Assembly: GCA_019155205.2 (NCBI GenBank)
Contig: JAHNZQ020000092.1
Coordinates: 584,030-648,029, forward strand
Length of the DNA: 64,000 bases
Direction of reading: 5' to 3'
Origin: Gracilaria vermiculophylla
Lineage: Eukaryota > Rhodophyta > Florideophyceae > Gracilariales > Gracilariaceae
Shown here one piece after another: positions 22,301-31,763 of this stretch (position 1 is its first letter; every line of letters begins with the position of its first letter). A model generated the notes under the pieces. That model ran no database searches and was not told the DNA's origin. It saw nothing but the letters and a program-made list of their open reading frames with translations. The translations under genes were made by a program, and so were the position numbers.

Positions 22301-22839
22301 AGAACCTAAATCGTCATCAATTCGCGTCTATCAGTGAGGCGGCTCTACATGCTTGTCGACGGAAGGCAGCGGAATTTGTAACAAAAGAGGGCTCAAAAGT
22401 TCTGCCCACAGGTGTACTGACGTGGATCCTGGCTGCACAAGGAAGGGAGACACAAAATGCGGCGAGTGAATCCCCGCGCACCCGAGATCGAAAGATGAGA
22501 GAGATGCGCGCTCTTCTTTTAAACGCTCATACTTATATCGCGGATTCCTCAGTAGATGCTGTGCGATGTCTCCAACTGGCTGAAGCCTTGTCGGCTCTGC
22601 TAGAGCTGGAATCGAAGGCCCTGAATGCAAAATTAGTGGCACCGATTGCATCACATGACTTGGAAGATATGGACGTCGAGACAGTGGATTTGAAGGATAT
22701 TCATGAAACTTGTGAAGATAAAGTTATCAGTGGAGCAGAGTCAAAGGACAACGTTCATGCTGAAAATGGCGGTGAAAATGATGAGGAAGAATTCTTCGAT
22801 GCTTCATCAGAGAATTTTTCACAGAGCCAGGGAAGCTAG
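19312..22839 (+). CDS. RAB3GAP2: Rab3 GTPase-activating protein, non-catalytic subunit
   Basis: In animals Rab3GAP2 pairs with the catalytic subunit Rab3GAP1. The complex is a GAP for Rab3 and an exchange factor for Rab18 at the ER. The frame from ATG 19312 gives 1175 residues. The N-terminal half is a beta-propeller-like region (for example GYHSGAVAFFDV, ASTNSGLVALYSW). The family-diagnostic stretch lies near residues 445-505: DSLGRVFIQDPRD followed by VLKGFRDAQIAWL and FLVIYAPRLNVLELH. The C-terminal half is alpha-helical and ends in an acidic tail. Animal homologues are about 1390 residues, so this one is shorter. GC is very high over the first 700 nt and near 45% at the 3' end. The catalytic partner is not in the window. 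It converges on IspD (176 bp between stops). Confidence 0.85.
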   Translation: MTAFRLRHRARFEPLPLTRSLRLRAPRLQTPRQWHWAWPLQPRDAPSAAVAASPLRAAWASAVRSVAVADDASALAFLSHDGRVALVLRGADACPLHVPPNAPALCHNATALSFFHIATTDADSPRHLLAVGYHSGAVAFFDVASATLLAISRPQQQPVRRLRYYPNFHLIPNAPPYPVASTNSGLVALYSWTAAVARISATDILTLLASDPPVYDMHATHWLLWNLNAQHAVLDVAACATDPSSICDPDPVPPNAPLRLLAAGLDPPLVAYSVSTDAAFSARAAAKRAATTMLSAARGFLFSRIGSSSTPQETVSSPDLSPVVGVARHSASWADDLAAMHSSISIGDMRDTARKSVNAVLQRGRKVADDVEFTSDAGMYAASAIYKALQFGKAPHDPLTNPALPSDTMEEEPDDPILASFMRKRSVDTEVAARIARLPQNTRIVERIIAAPLPCSLLASCDSLGRVFIQDPRDLCVLRVLKGFRDAQIAWLAHGGPFLVIYAPRLNVLELHQPLAQRRTEAFRLQSGSMLVQSTFHHVFVVLPDGNLYELMKSRKGHVPSSDRARKPVSQGVVLREDSEVLEPESNSHDTESEPSASASEKAPDVELVDTFMGAVRKGRISLAYECLQRVESDAYKLAYLMASLVTCTSYIRTEIHVAVSSKAADIASNLKNTDLVSRFEAHRKLAEAFGLLAADQIPFELSAEQARLTKYGPRLLEDELGAGLAEFAVDELTGGSGSSRSSRRRRTEVRPETELINCERFILSHTITPALDLRSKCDYRLQPRPDLEDAERVWLSKAYFLKLLELDSVNEPSPGREHPATSDVFVALSEFIGLSESDIARQFVTFFLSVPILSLLNTHVSVYASPLRCAIARLCSHFPHDVVDPIISDACETTNAIPNAVLLMRLCSEHATSISGSEERRTFLEALFRLDEVLMFRKLIRGSSVSPVVYEKFVARRCTGVPGDAERHAITCLIDANDFNRAGNIIVSLHTSKASKNLNRHQFASISEAALHACRRKAAEFVTKEGSKVLPTGVLTWILAAQGRETQNAASESPRTRDRKMREMRALLLNAHTYIADSSVDAVRCLQLAEALSALLELESKALNAKLVAPIASHDLEDMDVETVDLKDIHETCEDKVISGAESKDNVHAENGGENDEEEFFDASSENFSQSQGS

Positions 22840-23015
22840 AAACACCCTTCGCGGTGTAATTTGATGGCCAGTACCCAAATCTAGCTAGTGGTAGGCTTGA
22901 TCTACACATTATGTTTTCTAGGATCAAGCACCTTATAGAGTTCAACGCTAACTAACGAGAACCGAAGTTCTCTAACTGCAATAATGATCATAAAGGCAAA
23001 AACAACTTGCTTGCC

Positions 23016-23891
23016 TTACATCAGTGCTTTGGATCGCGCCCTATCTCTTAGAATTGCCTCAGCTATGTCCATATCTTCTGGAGTTGTTATTTTGATATTC
23101 GTGTACTCTCCAAGAGTAATCTTGACTGGTTCTCCCAGTTGTTCCACAATGGAGACATCATCTGTGACTTCAAGATTTTCTTGCCGAACCTTTTCAAATC
23201 CTTTCGTTAACAAACCTGGCCTTATAACTTGAGGTGTTTGAATTTCCCAAAGGCGTTTCCGAGGAATTGTGCGAAGAACGAACTCTCCGTCTGCACTCTC
23301 CTTAATCGTCGCTTTTGACGGAACTCCAAGTACGGCAGCCCCGTGGTCTACTCCATCACGAAGGACGCTTCGAATGCTTTCCTCACTAACTAATGGTCTA
23401 GCGGAGTCATGAATACACACAAGACTGGCCGAACTCGATACCTTACAAAGTCCGTTGTAGACAGAGTCTTGGCGCTCGTTCCCAGGCTCTGCAAAGTGAA
23501 ACTCACAGTTGACCTGCTTCCCAACGCTTTTAAAGTCCTTCTGGTATGACTTATCCATCACCAGTATGAGCTGTCGCACTTCCGGCATGTGTCCAAACAG
23601 AAGTAGTGAATGCTCCACGACAGGTTTCCCAGCTAGATGCAAAAACTGTTTCGGACGATCTGCTTTCATTCTACTGCCAGTGCCACCGGCTAAGAGTATT
23701 ACGGACACATTTTCGACCTCCGAAACCGATGCAACCATTGACACATTTCCTCTCCTCCCTATGTAGATATCACGAGTTCGTCTCGCAGGGTACGTGGTAA
23801 AACGGAACACTTTTCGTTGTACGCAGAATGAGCTGGTTTGTTTGACCCGTGGTATGATTTGCGTATGCAATACAAATGCTCCGCAATCCAT
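23016..23891 (-). CDS. ispD: 2-C-methyl-D-erythritol 4-phosphate cytidylyltransferase, plastid
   Basis: IspD joins CTP and methylerythritol phosphate to give CDP-methylerythritol and pyrophosphate, a step of plastid isoprenoid synthesis. Starting at ATG 23891 gives 291 residues. The first 58 or so are basic and Ser/Thr-rich with no acidic residue until D41, as expected of a plastid transit peptide. The enzyme begins at about 60. The nucleotide loop LLAGGTGSRM is at 66-75 with PKQF at 80-83. HDSARPL, LWEIQTPQVI, VTDDVSIVE and the C-terminal NIKITTPEDM are all present, so the two catalytic lysines have counterparts. The mature length fits bacterial IspD (about 230). It is divergent from the WDR55-like gene. 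Confidence 0.95.
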   Translation of the reverse strand: MDCGAFVLHTQIIPRVKQTSSFCVQRKVFRFTTYPARRTRDIYIGRRGNVSMVASVSEVENVSVILLAGGTGSRMKADRPKQFLHLAGKPVVEHSLLLFGHMPEVRQLILVMDKSYQKDFKSVGKQVNCEFHFAEPGNERQDSVYNGLCKVSSSASLVCIHDSARPLVSEESIRSVLRDGVDHGAAVLGVPSKATIKESADGEFVLRTIPRKRLWEIQTPQVIRPGLLTKGFEKVRQENLEVTDDVSIVEQLGEPVKITLGEYTNIKITTPEDMDIAEAILRDRARSKALM

Positions 23892-24387
23892 CTGGAAGTA
23901 TTTCTCTGAAACAAATTGTAAGTAGACTTCCGACGAAACCTAATGAAAGACGAGCACTTGATGTCCCAAACTTCTTTTTAGACGATCATGAGCTGGCCCA
24001 ATATCGAGATTCCGATTACTAACCCGGGTTCACTATACGGCGAACAACAGCGACGAAAGGCATCCACAACAATGATTTCAACTTGACTACACAAGACATT
24101 GGGTATTCGTTAGCAACGCGGTTGCCGAGATATGGACGCATTTCATCAAATAAGTGATTGTTTTCTGAATGCCAATGCACAAAATGCGGTTTTGCCGCCG
24201 TGGACCATCTTGACCCGTTTCTCTTTGGAGTTTATAGCGACCCCAAAACCGAGTGGATGCACAGAGTTAGCACTGCGCATGCACCACTTCATCTTTAGAC
24301 GTTCACCTCTCTATTCCGTTCAAAAAAGTGAATTAAGAAATCCTTGTGCTCCAAAGTGTTAATCTTCTTTACGAGTCGGAGTGTATC
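23892..24387. promoter_or_regulatory. Shared upstream region of ispD and the WDR55-like gene
   Basis: A 496-bp divergent region of ordinary GC content. Unlike the other head-to-head pairs it has no GC island. No TATA box is evident. Confidence 0.4.
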
Positions 24388-25728
24388 ATGAAGGATTCAG
24401 GATTCTCAGGGCAATCTCAGTGTGGAAAGTTATCAAATATCGACTCGGACACTTCTGGTGGGGCTTGGTATCTGAAGCTCAAGAATGCACCGATCTGCAT
24501 CGCTTCTCACCCTACTAAACCTTGTTTGCTGTCCGGTTTTTCGGAAGCAGGAATCGTGTTAAACTCTTTTTCTGGTCCACATGGAAAAAATGGTCCCGTT
24601 CTCGAACAGCGAATAGCTTTCGGTGCTGAAGGCTCTTGCGTTCAGGTCTCTTTTCATGGTTCTGACAGGTTTGTAGCAGCAAATTCGGATGGAGAACTTT
24701 TGACTTTTGACATTTCAAACAAGGCGGTGGTTGGAACCAGGCGGCTTCCATGTGATGAAGAGGGTAAACATCGCACTGCAACAACCTTAAGGGTTCTGGA
24801 TGAATCGAGTGTTCTCGTGGGTGATGACTGTGGAGGGCTTCATCTCTTTGATTGCAGAACACCTCAAAGCAAAGCCGTGCACGCTAGTGCTACTGTCCGG
24901 GCATCATTCTGTTCGTGTCTAGAGCAAGGGGACTATATTTCCGCAATTCAGCCCGTGAGTGCATTTGATAAGGATGCTCTATTGGTATCGTCCGGGGACG
25001 GTACTCTTTGCGCCTACGACCTTCGCTTTCCACCAAATCCAAAACTTAAACTGCAGTATGCGTTTGACTCTTTTCAAGAAGATTTACTATCGCTCGCTGT
25101 GCTTCCAAAGCACTCCTTGGCCGTTTCAGGAACGCTCACTGGACCCCTGAACATCTACAATCTTCGTTTTATGGATGATTCGTTTGACCCTGACGCAGCG
25201 GCTCATGTTGACAGATTGTACGGTCACCCTGAAGCCGTCAATGTGGTTACAGATTGGGAAGAAGATGACGACATCATTATATCAGCAAGTAGTGATGGAA
25301 TTGTACGCATTATTGATGTACCGAGCCGAAAGCTTATTGGAGTGCTTGACTACCCAAAGCACTCGGAAGAATCAAAACCTGACTCTTTGAATTCTTTGCG
25401 AAGAAAGAAAAAGAAGCGCAAGGAAGAAAGATGGCCGATAGAGGACATGGTCAGGGTGAGAGGGCTCACTGTGCCAGTATTTGCGCTCTTGGGTCATGGT
25501 TCAGGTGTTCAGTTTTGTGACGCAAGCAGCTTGGTGGAAGACGAGTCGCAGAAACAAAAAAGTACAGTAACAGAAGTCAGAAACACAGGATCGGAAGAAA
25601 TGGATAAAATCAACAATGACTTTCAAATTCAAGAACCTGATTCATCTCGAAAGAAGAAAAGAAGACGAAAACGGTTTGAGGAAACCAAGAGCAAGGCAGA
25701 CGGTCAGGATTTTTTCGAAGGATTGTGA
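24388..25728 (+). CDS. WDR55: WD40-repeat protein of the WDR55/Jip5 type
   Basis: WDR55/Jip5 proteins are nucleolar beta-propellers needed for rRNA processing and ribosome production. ATG 24388 gives 446 residues. Repeat units with WD-type spacing can be followed from about residue 35 (APICIASHP) to 330, among them VSSGDGTLCAYDLR, AVSGTLTGPLNIYNLR and ISASSDGIVRIIDV. Two Lys/Arg clusters (RRKKKKRKEE near 345-355 and KKKRRRKRFEE near the end) look like nuclear or nucleolar signals. The protein ends DGQDFFEGL, close to the FF-x-x-L end of WDR55. An upstream GTG at 24346 extends the frame but has no support. Confidence 0.82.
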   Translation: MKDSGFSGQSQCGKLSNIDSDTSGGAWYLKLKNAPICIASHPTKPCLLSGFSEAGIVLNSFSGPHGKNGPVLEQRIAFGAEGSCVQVSFHGSDRFVAANSDGELLTFDISNKAVVGTRRLPCDEEGKHRTATTLRVLDESSVLVGDDCGGLHLFDCRTPQSKAVHASATVRASFCSCLEQGDYISAIQPVSAFDKDALLVSSGDGTLCAYDLRFPPNPKLKLQYAFDSFQEDLLSLAVLPKHSLAVSGTLTGPLNIYNLRFMDDSFDPDAAAHVDRLYGHPEAVNVVTDWEEDDDIIISASSDGIVRIIDVPSRKLIGVLDYPKHSEESKPDSLNSLRRKKKKRKEERWPIEDMVRVRGLTVPVFALLGHGSGVQFCDASSLVEDESQKQKSTVTEVRNTGSEEMDKINNDFQIQEPDSSRKKKRRRKRFEETKSKADGQDFFEGL

Positions 25729-26632
25729 AAAGGAGTCATTCGATTCGTTCTGGTTCCATGGCTGTTCTAAAAACATGTTTCATCGGCTGTTGATTTTGGA
25801 TAAAATGGAGCTAAGGCACACGAAAGTATAAATACGTTATGCACCAGAGGCTCGATGCTAGACCGCAGCTTGTATTCAAACGACGTGGAGATTTACAAAA
25901 ACTCGTACAGAACGAGTGTTGGCGTGATATGAATAACATGTCTCTGTTTTTAGATTCCGAATCTTCACCACATGATGAGGTGCATCATCGCAAACTTTTC
26001 TGGCCCCGAACTCTTGTACACGTCCTTTCTTTGACTAGACGAGTTTTCTCTTCGCAGAGATTTCGAATCAAAATAAAGCACGGTACGATATGGAAGGCAT
26101 TACCTTCACGGATAAATATATCCTTTGTCAAAGGTTTTGAATTGGGAGACGTAACTTGCAAAATTCGTGTTGCGCACTCCTCGAAATCTGTATCAGGTTA
26201 CACATCGAGAAACAGTATGTCCTTGCAAAATGTCAATAACAAATTTGCGACTCAGAAATGCAACTATAACTCCGCTCTTGTGTCTGATTGAGAACCAGCA
26301 GATGTGGCAAAGCTTACTCAAGTAGTCTGTGACAATGACTGATTTCAACCATAAAAAGCAAATATCGATACCTTTTCTTACCGTCGCACCCACAAGGACG
26401 AGAGCCGATGCGTCATGTCGTAGAACTTTCAACAGCCGTACTTCTCTTGCAGTGTGCAACTTGTTATTGCACAAATGCTTTTCTCCTGCATGCACAAAAT
26501 AAATCTTTCCGTCCATATATCCTGTCCCGTTTTCTTGATCTGTAGCTCACCACTTTGTTCTTGCACAACTTTTGCTGAGATGGAGGCTCACAAGTTCTCA
26601 TGATCCTTGCCTTCGCTTTCACTTCGGCATGA

Positions 26633-26693
<61 letters not shown>

Positions 26694-26707
26694 GTGGGTA
26701 CGTAAAT
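25729..26707. other. Spacer with microsatellite, no gene supported
   Basis: It contains the 3' flank of the WDR55-like gene, a 150-codon plus-strand frame (25839-26291) with no recognisable similarity and unlike codon use, and the (CT)n run at 26637-26690. Confidence 0.45.
26637..26690. repeat. (CT)27 microsatellite
   Basis: An uninterrupted run of 27 CT dinucleotides, seen directly. Its translation as Ser-Leu repeats is not evidence of a gene. Confidence 0.97.
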
Positions 26708-27384
26708 CTAATTCCTACTTAACGCAGAGCGTCTCTGTTCAAAGAACCGCTCTCTCGCCAGAAAGACCAGCACTCTTTCATGCCATTTCTTGATGATATC
26801 ACAAACCGATAAATCCCGGCGTTCTCTCAACGGGGGCAAGCATACTCTCCTTGAAAATGTTCTAAAAGGACACCTCAGCACATAACGGTCCACGTCATTT
26901 AGGACACCAGGTCGACGTATGCATATTAACCTCTTACCCTTCAAATGAGATCTCAATGGATGTAGACGCGGTGTATTTCCATCAAAAAGCTGCGCCAACA
27001 CTACGTCTACCTCTCGCTGGTTTAGAACCGACTTCAAGCTCTCCAGAAATGAAAATATCAAGGGCACGGTGCACTTTTCTTGGTGTGACCCTTCTCTGTA
27101 CACCAGCATAGTCCACCGGTATGGCTAGATGAGAGAAAAGTGGCAAGTTCACAGCATCTTCTGCCAAGGGATCAACCATATCATTTCTATCAATCCCGAA
27201 ATGGCCAGGCTCCCATTTTATATCTACCATACACGATTTGTTAAGTTCCCATAATAACTCTGAGACTCGTTGCATAGAATACGACTGTACACTCTCGATT
27301 ATAGACATGTGTTATTCGATTAACGGAAAGTGAATCCGGACACGAAAGTTTTTCAAGAACAGAATCTGCACTGCAGATTCTGCA
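26708..27384 (-). pseudogene. Remnant of a non-LTR retrotransposon: RNase H and C-terminal region
   Basis: On the minus strand a frame with an in-frame stop at about 27315 carries the second half of an RNase H domain: LLWELNKSC, then DIKWEPGHFGIDRNDMVDPLA, the well-known W-x-PGH-x-G-x-x-x-N-x-x-x-D-x-LA pattern. Near 27,020-27,060 the reading must shift into another frame, which continues with QLFDGNTPRLHPL and C..........DRYVLRCP, the weakened Cys/His block that ends many LINE ORF2 proteins. The DS motif expected in the middle of RNase H is not preserved. The reverse transcriptase would lie further right (27.4-28.4 kb), but I could not read a convincing trace. It is an old, inactive copy. 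Confidence 0.65.
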
Positions 27385-28573
27385 AAGCAATGTATGGATG
27401 AAAAACATAAATGGTAAACCCTTCTAGTTGTAAAATGTGTTCGAATGATTGTAGTGATTCTGGAGCGGAATGCTTGTCTATTTTAAGGGCGACATAATGT
27501 CAGTCAGCGTTGGCAGGTGCAATTCCCTGCAAGCCGTACATTGAATCAGTTAACCAATCTTGGAATGGCATCGTGTTCGCTTTCGCACGTTACGAAATCT
27601 TGTAACAACTATCTCACTCGGCATCGACATCATGCTGGCTATGAAAAGTTGTAGAAAGTCCTTGCCGCATATTTTCCTTGAAGTGCTCTGTTTGAATTCT
27701 TTCTCTTCCAAGGTCCTAGTAACAAGGGGTTGGGAGTCTGGTGCCCCATCATGAAGTCAACCACCTGCTAGGCCAACGGGTAGCGATTGAATTTGGAAAT
27801 GTTTGCTACCAAGCGCTTCTTGGAGAACCAGAGGCTGAACGTTACGAAACTTCACGCAAGGAACACTCGACGCAACGCTTTGTGAATCCTAAAATGTGTG
27901 TCAAACGTGCCCAGAAAGGGTGTGGGGCCTTGAAGTACGGTTTACTGGGAGAATTCTATTTGAATTCTGTCTCCAGCTCTGTCTCAAGAGAAGAACGTGG
28001 AAGTTTGATGCTCCATCAAAAAGTGAGTCAACATCAGAATTATCGGGAAAAACTGAATATAAGAATAGGTTGTTGTATTCAGCCGCTTCCTGTGAAATCA
28101 GAGGCAGCACCTCACGAAGCCACAAGCATACGACACGTGATGTGACGTTCTGTGAGACTAAAACCGTGCACAATGTCTTCTTTTGGAAACAATCCATCGC
28201 TCAAGACACGCTTTCTGAATGAGATTACAAATACTAAAGTCAACATGCTTGTCATGAAGACGCACAGTGAGTGTGTCCGTGCCCACTTTCGGAACAGCTT
28301 TTCTATTACAATTGCCTTGAGCGGGAATGTGCTGACACTATTGAACTTTAACTCGCTTCAGTGTTGTGATTGTTGAGTATAAAAGGACTCTCATCGAGAC
28401 CCGGAGTCGATTCTCACACCGCCAACAAGTCATCCTATCTGACAATCAGCCATTTAAACCAAGAGTGTGTGCACGCAAACCCTCTCATTCTTCGCCTTAT
28501 CTTGCTTCTCATCGTCTTCAGAGAGCATAGCAAGGCCTGTTTTGGATAAGACTTCAGCTTTTTCTTCTTCATA
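27385..28573. other. Upstream part of the LINE remnant region and promoter of the next gene
   Basis: No intact frame. Heavily stop-interrupted minus-strand sequence here may be decayed reverse-transcriptase DNA. The last 200 bp hold the TATA box of the gene at 28574. Confidence 0.35.
28378..28384 (+). promoter_or_regulatory. TATA box (TATAAAA)
   Basis: A perfect TATAAAA, 190 bp before the ATG at 28574, in a stretch otherwise free of such motifs. A capped transcript starting about 30 bp downstream would have a 165-nt leader. Its function is inferred from position. Confidence 0.5.
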
Positions 28574-29254
28574 ATGCTGAACGTAACCCGTGGAAATCAC
28601 TTCTCATCAACTGCAATCCCGTGCTTGCGACGATCGGCGCTACAGGCCGAGGTCTCTGTATCAGATACAGCGAAAGAAGAAACAAGGATCCACGTAACGT
28701 GTGCAGTGCAACACACGTCTACACTATACAATGTTGGGAAAGTCGTTGAGGAAGCAGCACAGAAGTTTGGGGGGCTTCATCGTGCAGATGGAAAACCGCC
28801 AGCCGCCATGCAGATGACAGCCAGTTCGTCTGAGGTAGAAGTTTCTTCTAAAACACCTGGTTCGGGTGATGGACCTCGAAAATCGGCGCATCTGCCAGCC
28901 GCCCCTTCTACTGCAGCAGTAAGCAGTTTAGCAATTCCCAACACACTCGGAAACATTGCAAAAGAATACGGAGAAATGCACATTACTGCGCCTACCTCAC
29001 CAACAACGCCAAGGGGCGTCCAAACTTGCCCAAACAATCAAAGTCGTGGAGGGCGCGCGATTCGGAAATTGAAGTCTTTGGGTTCTCTGTTCACTCGAAA
29101 GGATCCCGCTGTACGTGGTGATACCGCCAGAAGGACGAGGTCGGGTCCAGGAAGGTTGACTAGAGGTTTTCAAGTTTTCAAAGAAGCTGCCGTTCGTGGG
29201 TTGAAGAGGTTGGCTTCTACAAGAGAAGCAAGAAATTCCAATGCTGAAAACTAG
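28574..29254 (+). CDS. Small protein of unknown function, basic C-terminus
   Basis: ATG 28574, 226 residues, preceded by a TATA box. No family is recognised. The first 60 residues mix Ser/Thr and charged residues. A pair of similar steps, YNVGKVVEEAAQKFGGLH near 52-69 and NTLGNIAKEYGEMHI near 122-136, look like a diverged internal repeat. The middle is Ser/Pro/Thr-rich. The last 70 residues are strongly basic with two amphipathic helices (AIRKLKSLGSLFTRK and FKEAAVRGLKRLAS). No signal peptide or membrane segment is seen. It may be a lineage-specific gene; coding status rests on frame length, the TATA box and the internal repeat. Confidence 0.55.
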   Translation: MLNVTRGNHFSSTAIPCLRRSALQAEVSVSDTAKEETRIHVTCAVQHTSTLYNVGKVVEEAAQKFGGLHRADGKPPAAMQMTASSSEVEVSSKTPGSGDGPRKSAHLPAAPSTAAVSSLAIPNTLGNIAKEYGEMHITAPTSPTTPRGVQTCPNNQSRGGRAIRKLKSLGSLFTRKDPAVRGDTARRTRSGPGRLTRGFQVFKEAAVRGLKRLASTREARNSNAEN

Positions 29255-31763
29255 TGGATTTCATGGTTTTGCGGGGAATGCACATTTGAGACATTAAACG
29301 TCTGATGGAAATTGGTCCTGATTGCAAACAGAATGTTTTCGTCTTGATAAGATGGCGAGATGTCCATTTACAATTCAGCCGCATTGTCTTTCACGGGGAT
29401 GCGCACTGTGTGGTACGAGTGTTCTGTACATGTTAAAACATCATGTACTCACAAAGTGCATAGATGCACCTTGTTGTCAATAGAGATTTCCGGCGAAGAG
29501 CGCAAGCATGCTGACTTCCCACGAGACTTCATTGCGATCCAAGTAGCTCCATGACTAATGCGTGAAGTCCGGGCAGGTATTGCACAAGAACATCACCGCA
29601 AGGGTGCATAATTTTTGAAAGGACGCTAAGGCGCAAGCAGTTTTAATGAACTACGGGTCAAATACAGACTTCAGACCGCAAGTTGGCATTGCCTCAGTGG
29701 TGTCGCGACCATGTCTCGAATTTGCGCCGATGAGGCACAGTGGGGGTTGAGTTCTGGTCCTAAAATGAGAAATGGGGACACCTGTCACTAATTGCGACAA
29801 TGCATAGCATGACTCGATGCATGCATGACTCGTAGAGTATTTGAAAGCGTGAAGCTGTCACTTGCGTGCTTCGATTTATTCGTGCTCATTCATGAGAAAT
29901 TCTACTTACCTTACCATGGTCAACTGCCAATGTGACACGATCGACGCCAAAAATACAGTTAAAAGGATGTACTTTAATACACGATTTATACATATTTTTA
30001 AATGCTGAAGACGAAACAAGTATTCAGCCTCAAATTGGAACCCCTGTACCTTTCGTAGTTTCAACACATCAATGGGATCTTGAACGTTAATATGAGCACC
30101 ACAAAAAAATGGTCCCGAACATGTCTGTGTTTAGCGATTGGATCATGCCTGGGCTCAATCCTCCCCGTCTCGCTTTGGCTTAGAAAACATGAAAGTACAA
30201 CATGAAAGGACTTCGGAATACCGGAAGAAGATCCAAATGTGTTCGCTACGGTGTAGAGATTGGGGGTTTTTAAGTCTTTAGCATATAGGCTCGTCGATGT
30301 ATCTTCCGATGTATCTCCACTCTCGCCAAACGAGCGACATTATTGATGTTGCATGAGAGGGTTCTTGGGCGCCTATGCATTTCACTGTCACCATTCGCTC
30401 GACCGCACTCATTTGGTCAAATCTTCCGAGAATTTTTTTACGTACACTTCCGCGGGCACCCATTGTTTACAAGCTGCAACAAGCTTGGGTTTGATTTCAA
30501 AGTCAACCTTTTTTTTTGCCGGCTCTTGACTACTACTTTTAGGCGAGAGTGCAAGAGCTGAACACCACAACCCTGGAAGAAACTACTGCAGCGCTTAAAG
30601 GGGGAGGACACGTGTACCGTCAAATGAACATCTGGTGTTGCATCGATGAAGGCTGAGGTGTTCTTAAATTGCAGAATAAGTGGGTAACAACGGTGATGCC
30701 CGTAAGAGAAGTGGAAAAAGGTACTGCGATTGAGTTGCGGGAAGAGATGCAGATGAAGAGGATTAGCTTGAACACCGGGTATCGGCGTGTCGAAGAGGTT
30801 GAGGATCCCAGAGGCATCATTGTGAGAGAACATGGACAAACTCGCGACTGTTGCTGAGAAAACTAAAATGGTTTGCAGTTGAGAGGGTGGTAATAATACA
30901 GCCAGCGTTACATACTGAAGTAAAAATAGGCTGTCATTGTTAAGTGCGCTATTTGGCTTTTATTTGTTTCTGAGACGGGCAAAAGTTGCTCCTGTACAGT
31001 TGGAAGTGATCTTTTCTTGCGTGTTCTGTAGTTGACGCGAGCAAGTATCGAGGGAGGGGTGTATAAGCTATACAAGTTGCATTTCAATGCTTCAGGAGTG
31101 CAATCACGATGTTATGGCAGATCAAGTGTTTTGGACGGGATCAGAAAAGCATGGATCGAGTGACTGCACGAACCTGAGCGCATGCAGAAGTTTTGGAGGA
31201 GTTGAAGCGGCTGATGAGGGCATCTTGGAACCAGAAGCGACGTTTGAAAGGGAGATAGTTCCGAGGCTCACCTTTAACCAAAAGAAGCTGTGTTTAGTCG
31301 CCAAGCGCGGCTGTATTGGCGCAGCAGAAGCGTAGTGTGAGAACAACGCGCGAACGGCTCTACCTAATGTAATCGAGACTGCTGACCTCCAATCACCTTC
31401 GCACTTTGGCAGTTCCGAGATGCATCGGGAGCTAGTTTTCAACAGCAAAGGGAGAAGAGCAGACTTACAAATGTACCACGTGGCTCCGTGTTCTCGTTGG
31501 CGCAATTTCTATAATCACGTGAGCATTTCGGTCGAGCGCACTTGGCTGTGGGTGGCGCCGAAAGGCCAAACCCTGTTAGATAAACAACCGTCGGGCCGCA
31601 ACACCGCCAACAAAATTGTGTCCTGCCGTGGGAGCAGAACCGCTGCACCATGTCAGCATAGCTTACCGCGTCGCCTTCAATCTGCACCACCCCTTGTTCC
31701 CGCGACGATCCCGCCGCCACTTCCTCATCGTTCCTTCCGCTCTCCTCGTCTTCACCTCGAAAA
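29255..31763. other. 2.5-kb AT-richer region, no gene supported
   Basis: Only short frames on both strands, none with recognisable motifs. The last 200 bp should contain the dynamitin promoter. No repeat or transposon structure could be made out by eye. Confidence 0.45.

Noticed and set aside
25839..26291. A 150-codon plus-strand frame after the WDR55-like gene
   Set aside because: There is no motif, the codon use is unlike its neighbours, and it overlaps comparable frames on the other strand.
26572..26793. A Ser-Leu repeat frame
   Set aside because: It is the translation of the (CT)27 microsatellite.
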